Part shown: positions 16,817 through 26,022 of the stretch, piece by piece
Numbering within the stretch: the stretch's first letter is position 1
How the letters are laid out: each line of letters starts with the position of its first letter
From: an uncultured Hyphomonas sp.
GTDB taxonomy: Bacteria; Pseudomonadota; Alphaproteobacteria; Caulobacterales; Hyphomonadaceae
Reading direction: 5' to 3'
Length of the DNA: 64,000 bases
NCBI RefSeq assembly: GCF_963675305.1
Contig: NZ_OY776147.1
Span: 2,604,001-2,668,000 of the forward strand
The notes under the pieces: model-generated
Databases searched by the model: none
What the model was told of the DNA's origin: nothing
Seen by the model: only the letters and a program-made list of their open reading frames with translations
Translations under genes and position numbers: made by a program

Positions 16817-18685
16817 CTACTGGCAGGCGAGGCACTCGTCATAGTCGGTGTTCGGGGTTTCCATCTGGCCGGCCTCGGCCTTTTCGGAGCCTGCGAACGC
16901 AGCCCGCTGGACCGACTTGGAACGGCAGTAGTAGAGCGACTTGAGCCCCTTCTCCCACGCCGTCCAGTGCAGCATGTGCAGGTCCCACTTGGCGATGTCG
17001 CCCGGCAGGAACAGGTTCAGCGACTGAGACTGGCAGATATAGGGTGTGCGGTCAGCCGCAAGTTCCACGATCCAGCGCTGGTCGAGTTCGAAGGCGGTCT
17101 TGAACACGGCGCGCTCATGCTCGTCGAGTTCCTCGAGATGCTGGACCGAGCCCTCATGCTCCAGGATGGACGCCCAGGTTTCCGGCGTGTTGAGACCCTT
17201 GCTTTCCAGCAGCGCTTCCAGCTGCGGGTTCTTCACGGTGAAAGAGCCCGACAGGGTCTTGTGGGTGTAGACGTTGGCCGGAATCGGCTCGATGCCGGCG
17301 GAGGTGCCGCCGCAGATGATCGAGATCGACGCGGTCGGCGCAACGGCCATCTTGTGGCTGAAGCGGGCCATCATGCCGGCGTCGCGGGCGTCTTCGCAGG
17401 GGCCGCGCTCCTTGGCGAGTTTCACAGAAGCCGCATCGGCGCCCTTGCGCACGTCCTTGAAGATCTTCTCGTTCCAGACCTTCGCCATGGCACTTTCCAT
17501 GGAGACGTTCATCTTCTGCAGGAAGGAGTGGAAGCCCATCACGCCGAGACCGACCGAGCGCTCGCGCTTGGCGGAGTAGACGGCACGCTCCATTTCGGAC
17601 GGCGCGCGCTCGATGAAGTCTTCCAGCACATTGTCGAGGAAACGGAAGATGTCTTCCAGGAAGTTCTCGTCCTTCGACCATTCCAGATACTTCTCGGCAT
17701 TGACCGAGGAGAGGCAGCAAACGGCCGTGCGGTCCTCGCCGCGGTGGTCGACACCGGTCGGCAGGGTGATTTCCGAGCAGAGGTTCGACTGCGTCACCTT
17801 CAGGCCGAGCTTGCGCTGGTGCGCTGGCATGGCGTTGTTCACCGTGTCGGTGAACAGCAGATAGGGCTCGCCGGTCTGCATGCGCAGCTCGAGAATTTTC
17901 TGCCACAGCTTGCGGGCGTTGACCGTCTTCAGCACTTCATTGGTCTTCGGCGAGATCAGGCCGAACTCTTCATCATTGCGGACGGCTTCCATGAAGGCGT
18001 CGGTGATGTTGAGGCCGTGGTGCAGGTTCAGGGACTTGCGATTGAAGTCGCCGGACGCCTTGCGGATTTCCAGGAACTCTTCGATTTCCGGGTGGTGAAT
18101 GTCGAGATAGCAGGCCGCAGAGCCGCGGCGCAGGGAGCCCTGCGAGATCGCAAGTGTCAGCGAGTCCATCACGCGGATGAAGGGGATGATGCCGGACGTC
18201 TGTCCGTTCTGGCCGACTTTCTCACCGATGGAGCGGACATTGCCCCAATAGGTGCCGATGCCGCCGCCATTGGAAGCGAGCCAGACATTCTCGGTCCAGG
18301 TGCCGACGATGTCGTCGAGCGAGTCGCCGACCTGGTTCAGGAAGCAGGAGATCGGCAGGCCGCGGTCCGCGCCGCCATTCGAGAGAACGGGCGTCGCCGG
18401 CATGAACCAGAGCTTCGACATATAGTCATAGAGGCGCTGGGCGTGGGCCTGATCGTCGGCGAAGGCCTTGGAGACGCGAGCGAACATGTCCTGATAGGAC
18501 TCGCCCGGCAGCAGGTAGCGGTCTTCCAGCGTTTTCTTGCCGAATTCGGTGAGGTTTGCGTCACGGCTGGAGTCGGTCACGACTTCCATGTTCGAAACCA
18601 CGCGCAACTGCGTATCAGCACCCGACTTCGGCTTCCCCTTGCGGGTCGCGTTTTCAGTCACAGCGTTGGCGTTGGATGCAGACAT
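16817..18685 (-). CDS. nrdA: Ribonucleoside-diphosphate reductase subunit alpha (NrdA)
   Basis: The catalytic large subunit of aerobic ribonucleotide reductase. Active-site features correspond to E. coli NrdA: the PISCFLNQ cysteine, NLCSEITLP (Asn, Cys and Glu of the active site), AVCCLSS, the PTASISIICGGTSAGIEP loop, the paired tyrosines in LYYCRSKS for radical transfer, and the C-terminal redox pair ECLACQ. At 622 residues it is shorter than the E. coli enzyme (761) and starts without an obvious ATP-cone. ATG 18685 with a GGAGGG site is chosen; the upstream ATG 18742 lies inside the second NrdR dyad. Two NrdR boxes precede it, matching nrdB. Confidence 0.95.
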   Translation of the reverse strand: MSASNANAVTENATRKGKPKSGADTQLRVVSNMEVVTDSSRDANLTEFGKKTLEDRYLLPGESYQDMFARVSKAFADDQAHAQRLYDYMSKLWFMPATPVLSNGGADRGLPISCFLNQVGDSLDDIVGTWTENVWLASNGGGIGTYWGNVRSIGEKVGQNGQTSGIIPFIRVMDSLTLAISQGSLRRGSAACYLDIHHPEIEEFLEIRKASGDFNRKSLNLHHGLNITDAFMEAVRNDEEFGLISPKTNEVLKTVNARKLWQKILELRMQTGEPYLLFTDTVNNAMPAHQRKLGLKVTQSNLCSEITLPTGVDHRGEDRTAVCCLSSVNAEKYLEWSKDENFLEDIFRFLDNVLEDFIERAPSEMERAVYSAKRERSVGLGVMGFHSFLQKMNVSMESAMAKVWNEKIFKDVRKGADAASVKLAKERGPCEDARDAGMMARFSHKMAVAPTASISIICGGTSAGIEPIPANVYTHKTLSGSFTVKNPQLEALLESKGLNTPETWASILEHEGSVQHLEELDEHERAVFKTAFELDQRWIVELAADRTPYICQSQSLNLFLPGDIAKWDLHMLHWTAWEKGLKSLYYCRSKSVQRAAFAGSEKAEAGQMETPNTDYDECLACQ

Positions 18686-18733
18686 GCGGCAGCCCTCCGG
18701 ATCGATTGAAAATATAGGAACTTCAGCCCCAAG

Positions 18734-18780
18734 CGCCAACATGTGGCGCCCTCCGTCGTTCCTGACACTACATATAGTGT
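18734..18780 (-). promoter_or_regulatory. Paired NrdR boxes upstream of nrdA
   Basis: ACACTACATATAGTGT (18765-18780) fits the NrdR consensus at 15 of 16 positions. A second, weaker dyad (18734-18749, with GCGCCA and TGGCGC arms around 18741) has its centre 31 bases away, the expected spacing. Just upstream, TTAACACACGGTCAAC (18788-18803) resembles a CtrA site with one mismatch. Confidence 0.82.
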
Positions 18781-19142
18781 CCGAAGGTTAACACACGGTC
18801 AACGTGGTTTGTCGGGAAAGGTTCACATTCGCCGTGGAAAACTGGTTAACAAAATCCTTCCGAAACCCTGAAAACGCAAGAGCCATGGGCGTTCTGGCCT
18901 GTGGAAAACAGGTGTGTTCTTCACACCCTGCGCCGGATTGCCGCCGAAAAAACCGGCCACCGTCCGGCGAGGAAAAGGCGCGGATTCCGGCCGCCCCACT
19001 ATCCCTAGTAGGTGCCCGCCCCCGAACACACGCAGAAAACGATTCCTGACGGGGCCGATTCCCGGCTCAGGCGAGCAAATGAGTCGTCCCCTGCCCCGAT
19101 GCGGGCATGACATTCAGTCTGGTCGAGAATGTAGGAGAAGAA
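18781..19142. other. Upstream region of nrdA: non-coding, with several short DNA motifs
   Basis: No gene is supported here. Visible elements are a CtrA-like site (18788-18803), two DnaA-box-like sequences (CGTGGAAAA at 18834-18842 and TGTGGAAAA at 18900-18908), a hairpin GGTGTG-TTCTT-CACACC near 18911-18927, and four GANTC sites within 103 bases (18983, 19041, 19057, 19081), the target of the CcrM methylase. Open frames of up to 96 codons on both strands lack binding sites and family features. Confidence 0.4.
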
Positions 19143-19238
19143 GGAGACAGGCGAGCGACCCGGGCGGAAAACTCGTTGGGGCTGCTCCGTTCCCGGCCTG
19201 ACCCGGTTGGCGAGCGGCCCGTCCGCCACCTGCCTCCC
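19143..19238 (-). ncRNA. ffs: 4.5S / signal recognition particle small RNA
   Basis: The RNA component of the signal recognition particle, which binds Ffh and targets membrane proteins. The minus strand carries the invariant helix-8 core: GTCAGG, then CCG-GGAA-CGG (stem with GGAA tetraloop), then AGCAGCC, at about 19175-19205. The ends pair as GGAGGCAGG (19229-19237) with CCTGTCTCC (19143-19151), nine pairs with one G-U, giving about 96 nucleotides, the usual size in alphaproteobacteria. The ends are set by this helix and could move by a few bases. No protein frame is credible here. Confidence 0.9.
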
Positions 19239-19244
19239 GCGGGC

Positions 19245-19274
19245 TATATGCGCAGAGGCCGCCCCGGACGCAAG
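19245..19274 (-). promoter_or_regulatory. Promoter of the 4.5S RNA gene
   Basis: On the minus strand CTTGCG (19269-19274) and CATATA (19245-19250) are separated by 18 bases and would start transcription at about 19238, exactly where the terminal helix begins. The fit supports both promoter and RNA 5' end. Confidence 0.6.
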
Positions 19275-19404
19275 GGCCAGAGTGAGTCCATCGCCAGATC
19301 AGGCCATGATCATGCCGGACTATAACGGACCATCAAATGCTGTCCTGCTGCCGTTCCCCATGCTAGCCATGACTTCACTTGTTTAAAGATGGGAGGGTTT
19401 CTCA

Positions 19405-21492
19405 ATGAAACAGAGACTGCTTGCGATGGCCGCGGTGGCCGCGCTGCTGAGCGCCGCACCGGCACTGGCGAAGGAAGACGAGGCGCCCTCGAAGCGCTTC
19501 ACCGCCGAACGTGTCTTCGACATGGAATATGCGACCGACCCGCAGGTTTCCCCGGACGGGAAGACCGTGGTCTATGTCCGCCATTCCATGGACAAGATGA
19601 CCGACCGCGACACCGGGCACCTCTGGTCCATCGATCTTGCCACCGGGGCGCACCGCCCGCTGGTGACAGACGTCTCCGCCGGCCGGCCGCGCTGGTCGCC
19701 GGACGGGTCGCGCATTCTTTATATGTCGTCGAACGGCAAAGGCCCGGAAATGCGCCTCCTCTATCTGGACAGCGGCCGCAGCTTCTCGCTCGCCCAGTTC
19801 ACCGAGGAAGGCCCGAGCGCCGCGGCCTGGTCGCCGGACGGCAAAGAGGTCGCCTTCTCCATGTTCGTGAAGGGCGAAACGCCGAGCTTCGCCAAACCCC
19901 TCACCCCGCCCAAGGGCGCCAAATGGAATGACGGCGTGAAGGTCATCGACGACCTGACCTTCCGGTTCGACGGCGCAGGCTATCTTCAGGACGGCGCTGA
20001 GCAGATTTTCGTGCTGACCGTCGATGGCGGCACGCCGCGCCAGGTGACCTTCGAGGAGGCCGATCTCGGCGGGCCGCAATGGCTGGACAATGACACGCTG
20101 CTCGTCAGCGGCAATCTCGCCGAAGACCGCGACCTGGATCCGGTCGAGAGCGAGGTCTACAAGATCGACCTCACCGACAATTCGATCAGCGCCCTGACCA
20201 GCCGCGACGGACCGGACCTCGGCCCGGTCGTCTCGCCGGACGGCAAGACCATCGCCTTCCGCGGCTATGACGATCACCTGAAGGCCTATGAGCAGGCCAA
20301 TCTCTATCTGATGGATGCCGATGGCGGAAACGTCCGCGAACTCGCCGCAGACTTCCCGCTGGAATTCGGCAGCATCGCCTGGGCTCCGAACGGCAAGAGC
20401 CTGTACGCCCTCTGCGAAGACCATGGCGTGCTCAGCGTCTACAATGTCGAGCTGAGCGGCAAGGTCAGCGAGGTCGTCACCAATGTCGGCGGCGCCTCCA
20501 TCGGCCGGCCCTATGCCGAAGGCAGCTTCTCGATCAGCGAAGGCCGCAAGCCGGTGATCGCCTACACGGCCGGCTTCTCCGACCGCCCGGCCGAGGTCGC
20601 CACGATCGGCGCCAATGGCAAAGACAACAAGGTGCTGACCGAGCTCAACGCCGACGTCCTGCCCTTCCTCGACATGGCGAAAGTGGAGGAGATCCATGTC
20701 GCCTCCAGCGCCGATGGCCGCGAGATCGAGGCCTGGGTCGCCCTGCCGCCGGATTTCAAGGCCGATGGCAGCTTCCCGATGATCCTGGAAATCCATGGCG
20801 GTCCGTATGCGATGTACTCGCCCTTCTTCGGCAGCGAGATCCAGCGCTATGCCGCCGAGGGCTATGTCACCGTGTGGAGCAATCCGCGCGGCTCGACCGG
20901 CTATGGCGAAGAGTTCGCCCAGCTGATCGACCTCGCCTATCCGGGCAATGACTATGACGACCTGATGAGCGTCGTCGATGACCTGGTCGCGAAGGATTAT
21001 GTCGATGAGGACCGCCTGTTCATCACCGGCGGCTCCGGCGGCGGCATCCTGACGGCATGGACCGTCACGAAGACCGACCGCTTCGCCGCAGCCGCTTCGA
21101 TCAAGCCGGTGATCAACTGGATGACGATGGCGCTCGCCGGTGACATCTCGCAATTCGTGCGCCGCCACTGGATCCGTGCCGACCCATGGGCCGATCCGGA
21201 AGCCTTCCTGAAATTCTCGCCGATACGCTATGTCGACAAGGTGACGACGCCAACCATGATCATGGTGGGCGAGGAAGACTACCGCACACCGGCCTGGGAA
21301 GCCGAACAGTTCTACACCGCCCTCAAGATGAATGGTGTGGACACGGTCTATGTCCGCGTGCCGGGCTCCCCGCACTATATCGCCTCCCGCCCCTCCCGCC
21401 TGATCGCCAAGACGGACAACATCATGGGCTGGTTCGCGAAATACGACCCGACGAAGAAAAAGGATGCGGCAGAAGACGGCGGAGAAGACTGA
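19405..21492 (+). CDS. S9 family prolyl oligopeptidase-type peptidase
   Basis: A secreted serine peptidase of 695 residues resembling dipeptidyl and acylaminoacyl peptidases. A signal peptide covers residues 1-22 (cut after ALA). The N-terminal half holds WD40-like PD40 repeats with recurring SPDGK segments (PQVSPDGKT, PRWSPDGSR, AAWSPDGKE, PVVSPDGKT). The C-terminal hydrolase domain shows the oxyanion region HGGPY, nucleophile GGSGGG near residue 546, the acid in VGEEDYRTP and histidine in GSPHYIASR. A GGGAGGG binding site precedes the ATG. Its stop overlaps the next ATG (TGATG), so the globin gene is probably translated with it. Confidence 0.92.
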   Translation: MKQRLLAMAAVAALLSAAPALAKEDEAPSKRFTAERVFDMEYATDPQVSPDGKTVVYVRHSMDKMTDRDTGHLWSIDLATGAHRPLVTDVSAGRPRWSPDGSRILYMSSNGKGPEMRLLYLDSGRSFSLAQFTEEGPSAAAWSPDGKEVAFSMFVKGETPSFAKPLTPPKGAKWNDGVKVIDDLTFRFDGAGYLQDGAEQIFVLTVDGGTPRQVTFEEADLGGPQWLDNDTLLVSGNLAEDRDLDPVESEVYKIDLTDNSISALTSRDGPDLGPVVSPDGKTIAFRGYDDHLKAYEQANLYLMDADGGNVRELAADFPLEFGSIAWAPNGKSLYALCEDHGVLSVYNVELSGKVSEVVTNVGGASIGRPYAEGSFSISEGRKPVIAYTAGFSDRPAEVATIGANGKDNKVLTELNADVLPFLDMAKVEEIHVASSADGREIEAWVALPPDFKADGSFPMILEIHGGPYAMYSPFFGSEIQRYAAEGYVTVWSNPRGSTGYGEEFAQLIDLAYPGNDYDDLMSVVDDLVAKDYVDEDRLFITGGSGGGILTAWTVTKTDRFAAAASIKPVINWMTMALAGDISQFVRRHWIRADPWADPEAFLKFSPIRYVDKVTTPTMIMVGEEDYRTPAWEAEQFYTALKMNGVDTVYVRVPGSPHYIASRPSRLIAKTDNIMGWFAKYDPTKKKDAAEDGGED

Positions 21493-21899
21493 TGTCTGGC
21501 CACCCGGCCCTTGTCGACAGCCTCGGCCTGCTCTCTGAGCGGGCCGGGGATGTGACGGGGCTGGTCTACACGCGCCTCTTCGCGGCGTATCCGGAGCTGG
21601 AAGACCTGTTCCTGATGGATACGGATGGTGGGGTGCGGGGATCTATGTTGTCTCAGGCGTTCGAATGCCTGATGGACCTCGCCGAAGGGCCGGGTACGAT
21701 GGCGGAGACGGTGATCCGGTCAGAGCGGGTCAATCACGATACGTATGATGTACCGGCCGGCATGTTCGAGGTGTTCTTCGACATCATCCGCGATGTGACA
21801 AAGGAAGTGGCGGGCAGTGACTGGTCGCCGTTGATGGAGGCAGCGTGGGCATCAGTTCTGGCCGATGCATCGCGCCTCTCCCAGCCCCTGCCCGCCTGA
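21492..21899 (+). CDS. Globin family protein
   Basis: A 135-residue single-domain globin-like protein. The stretch VYTRLFAAYPELEDLFL is typical of the B-C-D region of bacterial globins, and later helices (AGMFEVFFDIIRDVTKEVAG, MEAAWASVLADAS) fit the G and H helices. A proximal histidine is expected around NHDTY but I cannot fix it by eye, so haem binding is inferred. The start ATG overlaps the stop of the S9 peptidase gene by one base, indicating translational coupling. Confidence 0.75.
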   Translation: MSGHPALVDSLGLLSERAGDVTGLVYTRLFAAYPELEDLFLMDTDGGVRGSMLSQAFECLMDLAEGPGTMAETVIRSERVNHDTYDVPAGMFEVFFDIIRDVTKEVAGSDWSPLMEAAWASVLADASRLSQPLPA

Positions 21900-21945
21900 A
21901 GCGCTGCGGTCCTGCCTTTGACCGCGGCGCTCCAACCGGAAAATT

Positions 21946-22131
21946 CTAGTCGCTGGCGGGGGACTCGTCGCGCGTTCGGGTCTTGCTGACGCCGATCACC
22001 ATGCCGAGGCCGAACAGCGTAAACGCGCCAACCGCGATCCATGATGCCTCTATGCCGAGCAGAAAGGCGCCATAGGCGAGCCCGGCGATGAAGATCACGA
22101 AGCCGGTCAGATAAAGCGAAAATGAGGACAT
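21946..22131 (-). CDS. Small two-helix membrane protein
   Basis: A 61-residue protein with two hydrophobic helices (about residues 5-25 and 29-47) and a charged C-terminal tail (KTRTRDESPASD). A GGGAG binding site lies about eight bases before the ATG, which together with the composition makes it a likely real gene. I do not recognise a family. It stands alone between the globin and typA genes. Confidence 0.6.
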   Translation of the reverse strand: MSSFSLYLTGFVIFIAGLAYGAFLLGIEASWIAVGAFTLFGLGMVIGVSKTRTRDESPASD

Positions 22132-22280
22132 CGGCGAAGCTCCCGGTTTTTTAGAATTCCAGGAACAAACGCCTCACACACGGTCCGGTTCCCTGACCAT
22201 AAGGCGAGGCGCAGGCCCCGGCGGACGCCCGGGCCTGCCATCCGGCAAGTGAAATTGTGGCGCGCTTTATCCGGCGGCGG

Positions 22281-24110
22281 TTACGCCTCGGCCTTCTTCG
22301 CGTTGCGCTTGCGCTCGTGCGGGTCGAGGAAGATCTTGCGCAGGCGGATATTCTCCGGCGTGACTTCCACGAGTTCGTCGTCGGCGATGTAGGCCAGCGA
22401 CTTTTCCAGCGTCATCTGAAGCGGCGGGGTCAGGCGGACGGCCTCGTCCGAACCGGAGGCGCGCATGTTTGTCAGCTTCTTGCCTTTGAGCACGTTCACT
22501 TCGAGATCATTGTCGCGCGTGTGCTCGCCGACGATCATGCCGCCATAAACCTTGTCGCCCGGATGGATCATCATCGGGCCACGGTCTTCGAGGTTCCACA
22601 GCGCGAAGGCCACGGCCTCCCCCTGCTCCATGGCGATCAGCACGCCGGTGTGACGGCCCTGGATCTTGCCCTTGTGCGGGGCGTATTCATGGAAGACGCG
22701 GTTCATGATGGCCGTGCCGCGCGTATCCGACAGCAGCTCGCCCTGATAGCCGATCAGGCCGCGCGTCGGCGCGTGGAACACCATGCGTGTGCGGCCCGCG
22801 CCGGAGGGGCGCATGTCCAGCATGTCGGCTTTGCGCTCTGACAGTTTCTGCACGACGATACCGGAATGCTCATCGTCGACGTCGATGACGACCTCTTCAA
22901 TCGGCTCCAGCTTGTTGCCGCTCTCGTCTTCCTGCATCACGACCTGCGGACGCGACACGCCAAGCTCGAAGCCTTCGCGGCGCATCGTCTCGATGAGAAC
23001 GGCCAGCTGAAGCTCGCCGCGGCCGGAGACGGTGAATGCTTCGGCGTCCGTGGCCCGGTCGACCTTCAGGGCGACGTTGCCTTCGGCTTCTTTCAGCAGA
23101 CGGTCCCAGATCATGCGGCTGGTGACCTTGGTGCCTTCCGTGCCCGCCAGCGGGCTGTCATTGACGCGGAAGGTCATGGAGATGGTCGGCGGGTCAATCG
23201 GCTGGGCCGCAATCGGCTCGGAAACGGACGGATTGCAGAACGTGTCGGCGACGTTCGCCTTGGTCATGCCGGCCAGCGAGACGATGTCACCAGCCTGCGC
23301 TTCTTCGACCGGCACGCGCTCGAGCCCGCGGAAGGCGAGCACTTTCGACACGCGGCCCTGTTCGACGAGCCCACCTTCGCGGTCCAGCACCTTGATGGTC
23401 TGGTTCGGCTTGATGCTGCCGGACGCGACGCGGCCGGTCAGGATGCGGCCAAGGAAGTTGTCGGCGGAAATGGTGGTGGCGAGGAAGCGGAACGGGCCCT
23501 CTTCCACTTTCGGCGTCGGCACATGATCCACGACCAGCTGGAACAGCTCGTCCATGTTGGCCTTCGCCTCCTCGTACTGGCTCGACATCCAGCCCTGCTT
23601 GGCCGAACCGTAGAGGATCGGGAAGTCGAGCTGCTCGTCGGTGGCGTCGAGGTTTGCGAACAGGTCGAACACGTCATTGACCACTTCGTCGGGGCGGCGC
23701 TCCGGCTTGTCGATCTTGTTGACGGCCACGATCGGCTTCAGACCGACCTTCAGCGCCTTCGAGACGACAAACTTGGTCTGCGGCATCGGGCCTTCGGCGG
23801 CGTCCACCAGAACAATGGCGCCGTCCACCATGTGAAGGATACGCTCCACCTCACCGCCGAAATCGGCGTGTCCGGGCGTGTCGACGATGTTGATCCGGTA
23901 GCCGTTCCACTCAACCGAGGTGGTTTTGGCGAGAATGGTGATGCCGCGCTCTTTTTCCAGATCGTTGGAATCCATCATCCGTTCAGCGGTCTTCTCGTTT
24001 TCACGGAAGGTGCCGGACTGTTTGAGGAGTTCATCCACCAGCGTCGTCTTACCGTGGTCGACGTGGGCGATGATGGCGATGTTACGCATTTTTTCGATAG
24101 GCGTGGACAT
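22281..24110 (-). CDS. typA: Ribosome-associated GTPase TypA/BipA
   Basis: A translational GTPase of the EF-G-like group that binds the ribosome and supports 50S assembly and stress adaptation. The GTPase motifs are complete: AHVDHGKTT (G1, residues about 15-23), ERGITI (G2), DTPGHADFGGEV (G3), NKIDKPERRP (G4) and GSAKQGW (G5). The C-terminal half carries domain V and the TypA-specific end (GERKADML, HTRDNDLEVNVLKGKKLTNMRASG). At 609 residues it has the normal length. A GC-rich hairpin without a T tract follows its stop (22211-22238). Confidence 0.97.
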   Translation of the reverse strand: MSTPIEKMRNIAIIAHVDHGKTTLVDELLKQSGTFRENEKTAERMMDSNDLEKERGITILAKTTSVEWNGYRINIVDTPGHADFGGEVERILHMVDGAIVLVDAAEGPMPQTKFVVSKALKVGLKPIVAVNKIDKPERRPDEVVNDVFDLFANLDATDEQLDFPILYGSAKQGWMSSQYEEAKANMDELFQLVVDHVPTPKVEEGPFRFLATTISADNFLGRILTGRVASGSIKPNQTIKVLDREGGLVEQGRVSKVLAFRGLERVPVEEAQAGDIVSLAGMTKANVADTFCNPSVSEPIAAQPIDPPTISMTFRVNDSPLAGTEGTKVTSRMIWDRLLKEAEGNVALKVDRATDAEAFTVSGRGELQLAVLIETMRREGFELGVSRPQVVMQEDESGNKLEPIEEVVIDVDDEHSGIVVQKLSERKADMLDMRPSGAGRTRMVFHAPTRGLIGYQGELLSDTRGTAIMNRVFHEYAPHKGKIQGRHTGVLIAMEQGEAVAFALWNLEDRGPMMIHPGDKVYGGMIVGEHTRDNDLEVNVLKGKKLTNMRASGSDEAVRLTPPLQMTLEKSLAYIADDELVEVTPENIRLRKIFLDPHERKRNAKKAEA

Positions 24111-24356
24111 GGGCGGCAGGCTTTCGGGAGGGAAGAAAGGGGAATTCCCGCGCCCGGTACAGGATGCCGCACGGTTTGGCTATGCCCAAGTGTCAGAAAG
24201 CCCCCTGGGGCTGAACAGCTGCCATACCGGCGACGGCGCCGCTTCCTGTTGCAATCGTCATGGAACAGAGCCCTGCCCCACCCATTGGTAAGTTACAGGG
24301 CTGGACGGGACCGCGCGACACAATCCGCGCGTCACATTAGCAGGAAAGGATTTATC

Positions 24357-24932
24357 ATGACGAAACGTGCCGAAAACCGCACCCTCGCCATTCTCGCAAC
24401 CGACGGCTTTGAACAGGTCGAGCTGACCTCGCCGAAAGAGGCCATCGAAAACGCAGGCGGCACCTGCAAGATCGTCTCGCCAAACGACCAGCGCATCCAG
24501 GGGAACAAGCACCGCGAACACGGTGACTGGTTCGATGTGGATGTGAAACTGGACGAGGCAAAGGCAGAAGACTTCGATGCGCTGCTTATCCCGGGCGGTC
24601 TTTTCAATCCGGACGCGCTGCGCCGGGACAACAGAGCCCTGGCATTCGCATCCGCTTTCTTCGAGCAGAAGAAACCGGTCTTCTCCATCTGCCACGGACC
24701 GCAGGTCCTTATCTCGGCAGGCCTGGTGAATGGCCGCAAGATGACGGGTTTCTCCGCGATCCAGCAGGACCTGAAAAATGCCGGCGCTGTCGTGACAGAC
24801 GAAGCAGTTGTCGTGGACGAAGGTCTCGTCACCTCGCGAAATCCGGACGACCTTGGCCAATTCAATGCAAAGATCGTTGAAGAGATCTGCGAGGGCAAAC
24901 ACGCCGCCCAGCGCGAGTCCGTGACCGCCTGA
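24357..24932 (+). CDS. DJ-1/PfpI family protein (type 1 glutamine amidotransferase-like)
   Basis: A 191-residue protein of the DJ-1/PfpI superfamily, whose members act as stress-related glyoxalases, deglycases or peptidases. The nucleophilic cysteine is in the elbow FSICHGPQVL near residue 113, and the supporting acid lies in the N-terminal FEQVELTSP. The start ATG has an AGGAAAGG binding site. Length and the TGFSAIQQDLKNAGA segment match the YhbO/PfpI branch. Reaction unknown. Confidence 0.88.
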   Translation: MTKRAENRTLAILATDGFEQVELTSPKEAIENAGGTCKIVSPNDQRIQGNKHREHGDWFDVDVKLDEAKAEDFDALLIPGGLFNPDALRRDNRALAFASAFFEQKKPVFSICHGPQVLISAGLVNGRKMTGFSAIQQDLKNAGAVVTDEAVVVDEGLVTSRNPDDLGQFNAKIVEEICEGKHAAQRESVTA

Positions 24933-24993
24933 CCCGGAGGGTTCCGCGCGGTGCCGTCTTGATCGGAGCAGAAAGCTGCTGCATGCGCGTTGC

Positions 24994-25917
24994 ATGACGA
25001 ACTCAAACGACATGCCGCTTGCGGCGAAACCGATTGACCGCGCCGCGCACCGCCGACTGGACGAGGCCTGGCTGGAGGAAGCTTTCAAACGCGAGGACGT
25101 GCTGATCCTGCTGATGCGCAACGGCGAACCGTTCGTGCATCCGGGCCGCGACAGCGGACTCGTCTGGATGGGGCCTGAAGCGGCCCGCCTCTCGCCCGGC
25201 TCGCCCCGCCTCTTCCTCGGTGAAGACAAGGCCGGCACACCGGTGTTTGCGATCGACCTGCCGGAACGTTTTGTGCTTGAAGGCTCGCTGATCGAAGGGG
25301 CCGGAGAGTTTCTCGATTTCCGGGCCGCCGCCGGATCGATTCCGGAGATGGATGGAAACTGCGCCTCGACCGCGCGGTCAATTTTCATGTGGCATCAGAG
25401 CCACAGGTTCTGCTCAAAATGCGGTTCGGAAAGTGCGATGGTCGAAGCCGGATGGAAACGGCAATGCCCGTCCTGCGGCGCCGAACATTTCCCGCGGACA
25501 GACCCCGTCGCGATCATGCTGGCTGTGAAAGACGGCAAGGCGCTGATCGGACGACAGAAGATGTGGCCGCCGGGATTCTATTCCTGCCTCGCCGGTTTCT
25601 GCGAACCTGGAGAAACCATCGAGCAGGCCGCGGCGCGCGAAATCTTCGAGGAAGCTGGCGTCGTTGCTGATGCAGCGAGTGCAGAATACGTCGCCTGCCA
25701 GCCATGGCCCTTCCCGTCCTCGCTCATGGTCGGCCTTATTCTGGAAGCAGAAGGGTTCGACATTTCCATCGACGAAAAAGAGATCGAAGTGGCCCGCTGG
25801 GTGACCCGCGACGAGATGGTCCGGATCCTCAATCACAGTCACGGCGAGATGTTCGGACCGCCGCCGATGGCAATTGCTCACCACATCATGAAAGTCTGGT
25901 CAGAAAAAGGTCATTGA
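24994..25917 (+). CDS. nudC: NAD+ diphosphatase NudC
   Basis: A Nudix hydrolase that cleaves NADH or NAD+ to NMN and AMP and removes NAD caps from RNA. The zinc ribbon is seen as FCSKCG and CPSCG (about residues 136-160). The Nudix box GFCEPGETIEQAAAREIFEEAG is complete, and the NudC-specific QPWPFPSSLM motif follows about 20 residues later. At 307 residues the length is normal. An ATG at 25012 is an alternative start six codons in. Confidence 0.95.
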   Translation: MTNSNDMPLAAKPIDRAAHRRLDEAWLEEAFKREDVLILLMRNGEPFVHPGRDSGLVWMGPEAARLSPGSPRLFLGEDKAGTPVFAIDLPERFVLEGSLIEGAGEFLDFRAAAGSIPEMDGNCASTARSIFMWHQSHRFCSKCGSESAMVEAGWKRQCPSCGAEHFPRTDPVAIMLAVKDGKALIGRQKMWPPGFYSCLAGFCEPGETIEQAAAREIFEEAGVVADAASAEYVACQPWPFPSSLMVGLILEAEGFDISIDEKEIEVARWVTRDEMVRILNHSHGEMFGPPPMAIAHHIMKVWSEKGH

Positions 25918-26022
25918 CCGCACACGGAAGGCGTGTTTCCGCTCTTCTTGCAGACAAAAATCTGGAGTTGATTTCGCGCGAATCAAAGTACTGAGAATAT
26001 TGCCACTGACAGGAGATCGGAC

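Noticed and set aside
16724..18709. 661-codon frame opposite nrdA
   Set aside because: It is an antisense shadow of an essential conserved gene.
18804..19049. 81-codon frame in the nrdA-ffs gap
   Set aside because: It has no binding site or conserved features and overlaps other short frames equally good on both strands.
19402..21375. 657-codon frame opposite the S9 peptidase
   Set aside because: It mirrors the codon pattern of the peptidase gene and has no recognisable domain.
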